DNA from: Desulfovibrio sp.
GTDB taxonomy: Bacteria > Desulfobacterota > Desulfovibrionia > Desulfovibrionales > Desulfovibrionaceae
Length of the DNA: 35,835 bases
Reading direction: 5' to 3'
Assembly (NCBI GenBank): GCA_031272715.1
Contig: JAISTH010000030.1
Location: 1-35,835, forward strand
The translations under genes and the position numbers were made by a program. Numbering within the stretch: position 1 is the stretch's first letter; every line of letters starts with the position of its first letter. The notes under the pieces are model-generated. The model did no database searches. It was not told the origin of the DNA and was given only the letters and a program-made list of their open reading frames with translations. This document shows positions 8,073-14,724 of the stretch, piece after piece.

Positions 8073-9271
8073 GCCGCCCCTCCCTGCGCCGGAACCGCCT
8101 GCGCCGCCGCCATGCCATCGCCGTTGCCCGTCCCCTCTTTCCCATCGTCGCCGGGCCGGCCGCCACCTCCCCGGACGCCTCCGGCGATGCGCACCATCAA
8201 TCCCGCCACCCCCTCGGGCAGGAAGAGGGTCACGAGGACGAAAAGGGCGCCCAGGAAGAAGGGCCAAAGCTCCGGCAAGGCCGTCGTGAACCACGTCTTG
8301 ATGAAGTTCACGGCCAGCGCCCCGATGACGGCGCCGTAGAGCCTCCCCCGGCCTCCCAGGGCCACGCACACCACCATCTCCACGGAGAAGAGGGGCGAGA
8401 AGACGCCGGGATTGATGATGCCCACCTGGGGAACGTACAGGGCGCCGCCGATCCCGGCCATGACCCCGGAGAACACGAAGGCCGCCAGCTTGACGTTCTC
8501 CACCCTGTAGCCGATGAAACGGGTCCTGCTCTCCGCGTCCCGCACCGCCACGAAGACCCTGCCGAGCCTCGAGACCGTGACGAAACGGCAGCACAGATAC
8601 GCCAGGCACAGCGCAAGGGCCGTCAGCCCGAACAGGGTCCGCCCCATGGCCTCGGACTGCAGGCTCACCCCCAGCAGACTCTTGAAGTCCGTCAGGCCGT
8701 TGTTGCCCCCGAATCCCATCTCGTTGCGGAAGAATGCCAGCATCAAGGCGTAGGTCATGGCCTGGGTGATGATGGAGAGATACACCCCGGACACCCTGGA
8801 CCGGAAGGCCGGCAGCCCGAAGATCAATGCCGCGAGCCCCGGTATCGTCAGGATGAGCAGGCACGCGAAGGCGAAGCTGTCCGAACCCCACCAGTACCAG
8901 GGCAGCTCCTTCCAGTTGAGGAAGACCATGAAGTCCGGAAGCAGGGGATTGGCGTACACGCCCCGATCCCCGATCTCCCGCATGAGGTACATCCCCATGA
9001 GGTAGCCGCCAATGCCGAAGAAGGCCCCATGCCCGAGGCTCAGGATGCCCAGGTAGCCCCAGACGAGGTCGATGGACAGCGCAAGCAGGGCGAAGCACAG
9101 GTACTTGCCCAGCAGGCTGACCACGTAGGGGCTCACGGAGAACGCGCTCCCCCCGGGCAGGGTCGAGCACAGGAGCACCAGCCCCGCCCCGAGCAGGGTC
9201 ACCGCCAGGAAATTCCTGGTGGCCCCGTCAAACAGCCTCTCGTCCTTGGATGTCCCGACGTGTGCGTGCAT
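8069..9271 (-). CDS. urtC: urea ABC transporter permease UrtC
   Basis: This is one of the two membrane subunits of the urea importer (LivM-like fold). Hydrophobic segments run through the protein from FLAVTLLGAGLVLLC onward. Family marks are LSIDLVWGYLGILSLGHGAFFGIGGY (split here by gene position about 70-95), FGLPAFRSRVSGVYLSIITQA, GFGGNNGLTDF and GGRGRLYGAVIGALAVNF. The ATG at 9271 (MHAHVGTSK, 400 residues) follows a GAGGA; the frame is open to a GTG at 9355 that would overlap urtB, also possible. The C-terminal 40 residues after the last helix are Gly/Ala-rich and not conserved. Confidence 0.94.
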   Translation of the reverse strand: MHAHVGTSKDERLFDGATRNFLAVTLLGAGLVLLCSTLPGGSAFSVSPYVVSLLGKYLCFALLALSIDLVWGYLGILSLGHGAFFGIGGYLMGMYLMREIGDRGVYANPLLPDFMVFLNWKELPWYWWGSDSFAFACLLILTIPGLAALIFGLPAFRSRVSGVYLSIITQAMTYALMLAFFRNEMGFGGNNGLTDFKSLLGVSLQSEAMGRTLFGLTALALCLAYLCCRFVTVSRLGRVFVAVRDAESRTRFIGYRVENVKLAAFVFSGVMAGIGGALYVPQVGIINPGVFSPLFSVEMVVCVALGGRGRLYGAVIGALAVNFIKTWFTTALPELWPFFLGALFVLVTLFLPEGVAGLMVRIAGGVRGGGGRPGDDGKEGTGNGDGMAAAQAVPAQGGAA

Positions 9272-9338
9272 CTGCCGTATATCCTCGCTGATCCTTCCCG
9301 TTCCCACGAATGGAGCCCCTCGCCGCCATGGACGCGCC

Positions 9339-11042
9339 CTAGCTGTCCGCCGCACGTCCCCGTTCGGGGAAGAGCCCCTTCGGCCGCGCCTGCATGAAGC
9401 AGATGAGGCCGGCCAGCAGCAGTATCTTGGCCAGCATTGCGCCGCTGAAGGGCTCGATGATCTTGTTGGCCAGTCCCAGCAGGAGCCCGCCGCACAGGGT
9501 GCCCCAGAGATTCCCCACGCCGCCGAACACGACGACCATGAAGGAGTCCACGATGTAGCCCTGCCCGAGGTTCGGACCGACGTTGGTCAGCTGGCTCAGG
9601 GCGACTCCGGCCATCCCCGCCACCCCGGACCCCAGGGCGAAGGTGAGGGTGTCCACGCGGGAGGCGTTGATGCCCATGGCCCGCGCTATGGCCCGGTTCT
9701 GGGTGACGGCCCGCACCTCGAGGCCCAGGCGCGTCCTGTGCATGATGAAGTAGATCATGGCGAAGACCGCGAGACAGAAGCAGAGGATGTACAGCCTGTT
9801 GCAGGTCAGGCTGAACCCGCCCGTCACGTGCCACATCCCGCTCATTAACTCCGGGGTCTCCACGGCCCTGTTCTGGGGGGAGATGAGCACCCGCACGGCC
9901 TGCTGCAGGATGAGGCTGATCCCGAAGGTGGCCAGCAGGGTCTCCAGGGGCCGGCCGTAGAGGTACCGGATGACCCCTCGCTCGAGGATCACCCCCGCCC
10001 CGCCGGACACCAGGAAGGCCGCCGGGATCGACAGCAGCAGGGCGAGGCCGGGGGACTGGGGCATGGCCTGCTGCATCCCCCACACCGTGTACGCCCCCAG
10101 CATGATGAACTCTCCATGGGCCATGTTGATCACGCCCATGACGCCGAAGGTGATGGCGAGTCCTATGGAAGTCAGGATGAGCACCGACCCGAGGCTCAGC
10201 CCGAAGAAGACGGTCTCGAAGCCCGAGGCCCACTCCGAGACGATGCGCCTGTGGCGCAGGGCCTCCTGCACCTTGGCGGCGACCTCGGGATGGGGGGACT
10301 CGCGCAGGCGCTCCAGCGTCTGGGACACCTGGGGCAGGGAACTGTCCTCGAGCAGGTCCACCGCCTTGACGAGGACCTCCGGGGAGGAGGCGGGATCCAT
10401 GGCGCGCACCAGCGCGAGCCCCTGCTCAAGGGAGGAGCGGATGCCCCCGTCGGTCTCCTTCTCCAGAAGTTCCGCCAGGAGCGAGCCGTCAAGCTGCGGC
10501 CGCCCGAGGAGGGCCTCCACGGCCTTGCGGCGCAGTCCAAGGTCGGGACTGCGCAGGAGCCTGACCGTGAGAATCTCCTGGATGCGGTCCCGCTGCCGCG
10601 TGGAGATGCCCACGCGCCTGAAGGCCCCCATGTCCACGACGGGCCGGCGCTGATCCGTGACCACGTCCCGGACCTCGCCCTTGCCCTCGTCGTGCTCGAG
10701 GATCGCTCCGGACTCCCGGTCGACGAAGACCGTCCCCCGGGCCAGGGCGTCCAGCAGGGCCGTGGCCTCCGGGGAGTCGTCCGCGGCGAGGGCGTCCAGC
10801 GCCACCTCCCGCTTGGCGACGGAGGAGTTCCCCAGGGAGGCGAGGACGTCCTCAGCAAGGACGATGCCTTTCCCGAAGGCCGGACAGGAAATCAGGGGGA
10901 CGGCCAGGACGATGGCAAGCAGCAAGGCCGGAAAGACGGCCACAAGGGCATCGGGGAAGACGGCCCTCAGGGCGGCCGCTAGGCATCCTCTCCCCGCACG
11001 GTGCCCCCAGGGGGGGCAAGGCACACGGCGCCGGGTCGGCAT
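9339..11042 (-). CDS. urtB: urea ABC transporter permease UrtB
   Basis: This is the LivH-like membrane subunit. An ATG at 11042 with GGAGGGA 7 bases ahead gives 567 residues. The N-terminus has a hydrophobic export segment (about 35-56, VFPALLLAIVLAVPLIS), followed by some 220 residues of helical, HEAT-like repeats that are expected outside the membrane, then the permease domain from about residue 290 with SIGLAITFGVMGVINMAHGEF, NRAVETPELMSG and the EAA-like region ALGSGVAGMAGVALSQL. Long N-terminal regions of this kind are known for UrtB and distinguish it from LivH. urtA lies upstream behind a strong hairpin. Confidence 0.95.
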   Translation of the reverse strand: MPTRRRVPCPPWGHRAGRGCLAAALRAVFPDALVAVFPALLLAIVLAVPLISCPAFGKGIVLAEDVLASLGNSSVAKREVALDALAADDSPEATALLDALARGTVFVDRESGAILEHDEGKGEVRDVVTDQRRPVVDMGAFRRVGISTRQRDRIQEILTVRLLRSPDLGLRRKAVEALLGRPQLDGSLLAELLEKETDGGIRSSLEQGLALVRAMDPASSPEVLVKAVDLLEDSSLPQVSQTLERLRESPHPEVAAKVQEALRHRRIVSEWASGFETVFFGLSLGSVLILTSIGLAITFGVMGVINMAHGEFIMLGAYTVWGMQQAMPQSPGLALLLSIPAAFLVSGGAGVILERGVIRYLYGRPLETLLATFGISLILQQAVRVLISPQNRAVETPELMSGMWHVTGGFSLTCNRLYILCFCLAVFAMIYFIMHRTRLGLEVRAVTQNRAIARAMGINASRVDTLTFALGSGVAGMAGVALSQLTNVGPNLGQGYIVDSFMVVVFGGVGNLWGTLCGGLLLGLANKIIEPFSGAMLAKILLLAGLICFMQARPKGLFPERGRAADS

Positions 11043-11057
11043 CGACACTCCCTCCGC

Positions 11058-11091
11058 GACGCCGCGCGGTCCCCAAGGGCCGCGCGGCGTC
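11058..11091 (-). terminator. strong intercistronic hairpin between urtA and urtB
   Basis: GACGCCGCGCGG (11058-11069) and CCGCGCGGCGTC (11080-11091) are perfect 12-base complements around a 10-base loop. It stands between the urtA stop and the urtB ribosome site. Without a U-run it is probably a partial attenuator or a 3' stabiliser. Such a device would let the binding protein UrtA be made in excess over the membrane subunits, as is usual for ABC importers. Confidence 0.65.
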
Positions 11092-11113
11092 CGATGACGG
11101 CGTTTCGTCTACG

Positions 11114-12400
11114 CTATTTCTTGGCAGCGGCGGAACCGCCGCACTTCTTCGTCTTGACGTTGTAGTTGCCGCAGTTGATCGGGGCCGTCCAGTCCGCCTC
11201 GAGATCCTTCGAATCCGGCAGATAGTCCGACCACGCGTCGCCGGCGACCTCCTTCGGGGTCTCCCAGACGATCTGGAACTGCCCGTCGGCCTGTATCTCG
11301 CCGATCAGCACGGGCTTGGTCAGATGGTGGTTGGGAAGCACCTTGGCGGTCCCGCCGCTCAGGTTGGGCACGGAGAGCCCCACGATGGATTCCAGCACCT
11401 TGTCCACCTTGGTGGTGCCGGCCTTCTCGACGGCCTTCACCCAGAGGTTGAAGCCGATGTAGTGGGCCTCCATGGGATCGTTGGTCACGCGCTTCGGATC
11501 CTTGATGAACTCGTGCCACTGCTTGATGAAGGCGCGGTTGGCGGGATTGTCCAGGCTCATGAAGTAGTTCCAGGCCGCCAGATGGCCCACCAGGGGCTTG
11601 GTGTCGATGCCGGACAGCTCCTCCTCGCCCACGGAGAAGGCCATGACGGGGATGGAGGACGCGGTGATGCCCTGGTTGGCCAGTTCCTTGTAGAAGGGCA
11701 CGTTGGCGTCGCCGTTGATGGTGGAGATGATGGCGGTCTTCTTGCCGGCCGTGCCGAACTTCTTGACCTCGGCGATGATGGACTGCCAGTCGGCGTGGCC
11801 GAAGGGGGTGTAGTTGATCATGATGTCGGCCTTGTCCACGCCCTTGGCGAGCAGGTAGGCCTCGACGATCTTGTTGGCGGTCCTGGGGAACACGTAGTCG
11901 GTGCCGGCGAGGACGAACCGCTTGATGCCGAGCCCGAGCAGGTAGTCCACGGCCGGGATCGCCTGCTGGTTGGGGGCGGCGCCCGTGTAGATGACGTTGC
12001 GGGAGGACTCCTCGCCCTCGTACTGGACGGGATAGAAGAGCAGGCCGTTCTCGCCCTCGAAGACCGGCAGCACGGACTTGCGGGACACCGAGGTCCAGCA
12101 GCCGAAGACCACGTCCACCTTCTGCTTCGTCAGCAGATCCCGGGCCTTCTCGGCGAAGAGAGGCCAATCCGAGGCGGGATCCACCACCACGGGCTCGATC
12201 TTCTTGCCCAGCAGGCCGCCCTTCTTGTTCTGCTCCTCGATGAGCATCAGCATCACGTCCTTCAGCGTGGTCTCGCTGATGGCCATGGTGCCCGACAACG
12301 AATGCAGGATGCCCACCTTGACGGTGTCCGCCGCCCGGAGCTCCCCTCCGACCAGCAGCAGGCATGCCACCGCCAACAACAGGCCAATGCGCTTGAACAT
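11114..12400 (-). CDS. urtA: urea ABC transporter substrate-binding protein UrtA
   Basis: This periplasmic binding protein captures urea (or short amides) and hands it to UrtB/UrtC. The ATG at 12400 has a very strong GGAGGAGGGGA ribosome site. It has 428 residues; residues 1-24 form a Sec signal peptide (MFKRIGLLLAVACLLL core, probable cleavage after ELRAA). The mature part shows VKVGILHSLSGTMAISE, KIEPVVVDPASDWPLFAEKA, FGCWTSVSRKSVLPVFE, GLLFYPVQYEGEESS and YTGAAPNQQAIPAVDYLL, all typical of UrtA. The C-terminus ends in a Lys/Cys-rich tail. As first gene of the urt-ure unit it should be the most strongly made product. Confidence 0.97.
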   Translation of the reverse strand: MFKRIGLLLAVACLLLVGGELRAADTVKVGILHSLSGTMAISETTLKDVMLMLIEEQNKKGGLLGKKIEPVVVDPASDWPLFAEKARDLLTKQKVDVVFGCWTSVSRKSVLPVFEGENGLLFYPVQYEGEESSRNVIYTGAAPNQQAIPAVDYLLGLGIKRFVLAGTDYVFPRTANKIVEAYLLAKGVDKADIMINYTPFGHADWQSIIAEVKKFGTAGKKTAIISTINGDANVPFYKELANQGITASSIPVMAFSVGEEELSGIDTKPLVGHLAAWNYFMSLDNPANRAFIKQWHEFIKDPKRVTNDPMEAHYIGFNLWVKAVEKAGTTKVDKVLESIVGLSVPNLSGGTAKVLPNHHLTKPVLIGEIQADGQFQIVWETPKEVAGDAWSDYLPDSKDLEADWTAPINCGNYNVKTKKCGGSAAAKK

Positions 12401-12592
12401 TCCCCTCCTCCCCTTCACGAATGGTTGCACCGACCGCCGATCGCACGGCGTTTTCCGCGGCCGCCCCCGTGTCATCGTCCCCCGGGCGGCGCGCGTCGAT
12501 GTCTGACAAGCCCGGCGCCCCTTCCCGAGGACATCCGTCCATGGGGAGAGACGCGTCGCACCATCGCGGCGAGGGGGGACATGCGCCTTCCA

Positions 12593-12608
12593 GCAACTCC
12601 CGTTCCAA
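12593..12608 (-). promoter_or_regulatory. candidate sigma-54 promoter of the urt-ure operon
   Basis: On the minus strand TTGGAACG-N4-TTGC matches the sigma-54 consensus TTGGCACG-N4-TTGC with a single mismatch; the GG and GC dinucleotides are 12 bases apart as required. Transcription would start near 12581, leaving a leader of about 180 bases before urtA; the leader 12401-12580 shows nothing else I can name. Nitrogen-related operons are commonly sigma-54 dependent. Not proven. Confidence 0.55.
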
Positions 12609-12667
12609 TGCGGGAGAAACGGCCATGGCAAAGGGTTCGCGGGCCTTTTCCCCAGACGGGGAGGGGA

Positions 12668-12736
12668 GAAAACCACGTTTCGGTGGGAAATGCCCTTCCG
12701 GCGGGACGGGGAAATCGTGAAAACTACGTTTTGGTG
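12668..12736 (-). promoter_or_regulatory. two 18-bp repeats, candidate enhancer (activator) sites
   Basis: GAAAACCACGTTTCGGTG (12668-12685) and GAAAACTACGTTTTGGTG (12719-12736) match at 16 of 18 positions and start 51 bases apart, about five helical turns. Each has a palindromic core, AAAAC-N3-GTTTY. They lie about 90-155 bases upstream of the predicted start, the normal place for sigma-54 activator sites. They do not match the NtrC consensus (TGCACC-N5-GGTGCA). The rest of 12737-12927 up to the carD stop is GC-rich with no gene seen. Confidence 0.55.
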
Positions 12737-12927
12737 TTTTTCAGGTTCCGGAAGGGGAGTCGCAACGGGATGACTTCCCGGGCATCCGGGTCCCATGGCG
12801 GGAGGCCGGAAGGGCGGCACGGCGCCGGGAGATCCGGAAGGAGCCCGGCGCGGGACGGGGCGACGGCCCGGTGGCGGGGACCGCTTCCCAGGGGAAGGCG
12901 GGGCCGGGGAGAACCCGCCCGAAGGGC

Positions 12928-13443
12928 TCAGGACCGGACCGTCTCCGCGACGGCCGGAGCATGGATGGCCTCCAGCTCCTCCCGCATGGGCCCTTCCTCG
13001 ACCCCCAGCACCTCGGCGATCTCCCCCAGCACGATGGACAGGGCGTGATCCCTGGTGCGGCGCTCCGCGAAGGACAGCTGCTTGAGCCGCCCGATCGTCA
13101 GCAGTTCCGCCAACACCTCGGCGCATCCGCGCAGATCGGGACTGGCAAGACGCTTGTCGTACTCCCGGGATCTGCGATGCCAGTTCTGGAACCCCGGAGG
13201 GGGCACCTCCTGACGGGACGTGCGCAGGAACTCCAGCACGCCCCGGCACTCCTCCGCCGAGGCGAGGGAGCGCAGCCCCACCCTGTCCGCGTTCTGGACG
13301 GGCACTATGAGCGTGAGATCCGTCATGCGGATGCCGATGACATAGACCTGGCAGCCGGCATCCCCGAGCTCTCGGTCCTCTATGCCCTGGATGGAGCCGA
13401 TGCCCTGTCCGGGATAGACGACGGTGTCGTGGATTGAAAACAT
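12928..13443 (-). CDS. CarD/CdnL-family transcription regulator
   Basis: The product has the CarD RNA-polymerase-interacting N-domain: FSIHDTVVYPGQGIGSIQGIED, then a Tudor-like strand set with YVIGIRMTDLTLIVPVQNADRVGLR, the last part matching 'ivPv.na..vGlR' of CarD/CdnL. A helical C-domain follows (about residues 70-155) with RREYDKRL-like and ELLTIGRLKQLSFAER blocks, the latter corresponding to the DNA-backbone-binding helices. It has 171 residues, within the family range. CarD-like proteins bind the polymerase beta subunit and stabilise open complexes, notably at ribosomal RNA promoters. It lies downstream of the HU gene and upstream of urtA, with gaps of 137 and 527 bases, so it is probably not part of the urea operon. 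Confidence 0.93.
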   Translation of the reverse strand: MFSIHDTVVYPGQGIGSIQGIEDRELGDAGCQVYVIGIRMTDLTLIVPVQNADRVGLRSLASAEECRGVLEFLRTSRQEVPPPGFQNWHRRSREYDKRLASPDLRGCAEVLAELLTIGRLKQLSFAERRTRDHALSIVLGEIAEVLGVEEGPMREELEAIHAPAVAETVRS

Positions 13444-13580
13444 CTATTGCATCACCTGCGCCATTGGGCGACATGGGGCGCGCCGTCGCCGCCGGGGAAA
13501 GGCCTCCCCGAGGGCTCACGGCTCGCGAGGTCCGGGACGCCGCAGAAGCGGACGCCGCGACCGGCCTTGGAGAGAATCGG

Positions 13581-13853
13581 CTAGAGGCTGTCCTTCAGCG
13601 CCTTGCCGGGAGTGAACTTCACGGACTTGGAGGCGGGGATCTGCATCTCGGCCCCGGTGTTGGGATTGCGTCCCCTGCGGGCGGCGCGCTGGACGACCTT
13701 GAACGTCCCGAAGCCGCCGATGGCCACGGGCTCCCCGGCCTTCAACGACTCCCAGAGCACCTCGAAGAGACTTCTGTACACGGCGTCCGCCTGGGCGATC
13801 GTGCCCAGATCCGCCCTCTCCTTCAAGGTCTTCAGAAATTCCGCCTTCGTCAT
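13581..13853 (-). CDS. DNA-binding protein HU
   Basis: This is a 90-residue HU/IHF-family histone-like protein. The ATG at 13853 (MTKAEFLKTL) follows GGAGGAG; an upstream GTG-type start is not needed. It shows VAIGGFGTFKVVQRAARRGRNPNTG, the beta-arm region with the conserved GFGTF and R-x-G-R-N-P sequence and proline at the arm tip, then IPASKSVKFTPGKALKDSL. Length and pattern favour HU over IHF. A promoter and a leader hairpin lie upstream. Confidence 0.95.
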   Translation of the reverse strand: MTKAEFLKTLKERADLGTIAQADAVYRSLFEVLWESLKAGEPVAIGGFGTFKVVQRAARRGRNPNTGAEMQIPASKSVKFTPGKALKDSL

Positions 13854-13884
13854 GACGCTCCTCCGCAATCGCAATGGGGCAAGC

Positions 13885-13912
13885 GGCGCGCCCCGAAAAC
13901 ACGGGGCGCGCC
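13885..13912 (-). other. leader hairpin upstream of the HU gene
   Basis: GGCGCGCCCCG and CGGGGCGCGCC form a perfect 11-bp stem around AAAACA, ending about 31 bases before the HU start codon. It would lie in the 5' leader, close to the mRNA start, and could protect the message or tune its translation. Confidence 0.55.
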
Positions 13913-13931
13913 CACATAGCCATCACAACCC

Positions 13932-13960
13932 ATGATACTCCCCGGAGCGGCGAAACGCAA
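13932..13960 (-). promoter_or_regulatory. candidate sigma-70 promoter of the HU gene
   Basis: On the minus strand TTGCGT and TATCAT are 17 bases apart; the -10 matches five of six consensus bases, the -35 only three. The start would be near 13925, just before the leader hairpin. Confidence 0.45.
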
Positions 13961-14143
13961 GGCGTCGCAAGGGGCGTGCCTCTCCGCCCCACGAACGGCG
14001 GGCATCCCAGGGCCATGGGCCGTCCCGGCCCCCCCGCCCCGGAGACCGGAACGCCCCCCGTCCCATCCCCGCCGCCCCACCCGCCAGTTGGGCGGTTCCT
14101 GAAGCATCCGTTAAAAAATGGGATTTTTCGGCCCCGGACCCCC

Positions 14144-14172
14144 TTGACCTCACGACTGTGCCGCAATATACA
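14144..14172 (+). promoter_or_regulatory. nrdD: strong sigma-70-like promoter upstream of nrdD
   Basis: TTGACC (14144-14149), a 17-base spacer, and TATACA (14167-14172) give a near-consensus promoter reading toward nrdD. An A/T-rich block with an AAAAA...TTTTT dyad lies just upstream (14113-14128). Start predicted near 14179. Confidence 0.7.
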
Positions 14173-14178
14173 TGGGCC

Positions 14179-14724
14179 CGTCGGCCCTGCGTGACTGCAA
14201 TCCGATGCGAGCCCGTCCGGGCCGCCCTGGACCGCAGCGCGCATCGGAGCGCCTCGGACGCCATCCGTCCGAAACACGTTCGCCCTTGCGGCAAGGGAGC
14301 CGTCTCAGAACGCCATAGTCCCATGCGGCACGTCAAACGTCCCGCAGACTCGGGTGTCCCCCCCACCTCGGCCGACAGTGCATGCGAATACCGCCGCCAC
14401 GACACGTCCATCCCACGCCGCACGCCGGAAAAGACACATGCCGCGCCTGCGACACGCCGCGAAGACAAGGGGGATTTCAAGGCACCGAAACATCGCAGAC
14501 ACACATCCGCACAACACGGTTCGCAGCATCCTGCCGTCATGCCGGCAGGATGCGGCACGGTCCTTGACCGAGCGCACCACGCAAGGACATCGGCAACGGA
14601 ACGGGAAAGAGGGATTCCCGGCCCCGACGACATCGGCGACGCCCATGCGGCATCTCGCCGCAGCCCCGGCCGAAGCGGCGAGAACGATCCCTCGTTTCAG
14701 GAACACAGCGAACAGGAGTCATCC
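14179..14724 (+). other. long 5' leader of nrdD
   Basis: About 545 bases separate the predicted start from the nrdD GTG. The frame is open and in phase with nrdD here, but the encoded peptide is Arg/Pro/Ala-rich, unlike any reductase N-terminus. A perfect 11-bp hairpin (GCATCCTGCCG at 14526-14536, CGGCAGGATGC at 14543-14553, 6-base loop) is the clearest element. I found no cobalamin riboswitch box and no NrdR palindrome. The upstream stretch 13961-14143 holds nothing else I can name. Confidence 0.45.

Noticed and set aside
12078-12506. Other plus-strand frames over urtA and its leader
   Set aside because: Low-complexity, no ribosome site, opposite to a well-supported gene.
12401-13519. Upstream extension of the urtA frame to a protein of about 800 residues
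   Set aside because: The frame merely stays open through GC-rich DNA and antisense of carD; the signal peptide and ribosome site fix the start at 12400.
14158-14724. In-frame 189-codon N-terminal extension of nrdD
   Set aside because: The predicted promoter -10 lies at 14167, so a start at 14158 would be upstream of transcription; the peptide is unlike NrdD and the GTG at 14725 has a good ribosome site.
14179-14724. Cobalamin riboswitch or NrdR box in the nrdD leader
   Set aside because: I looked for the B12 box (GCCACTG type) and the ACACWATAT palindrome and found neither.
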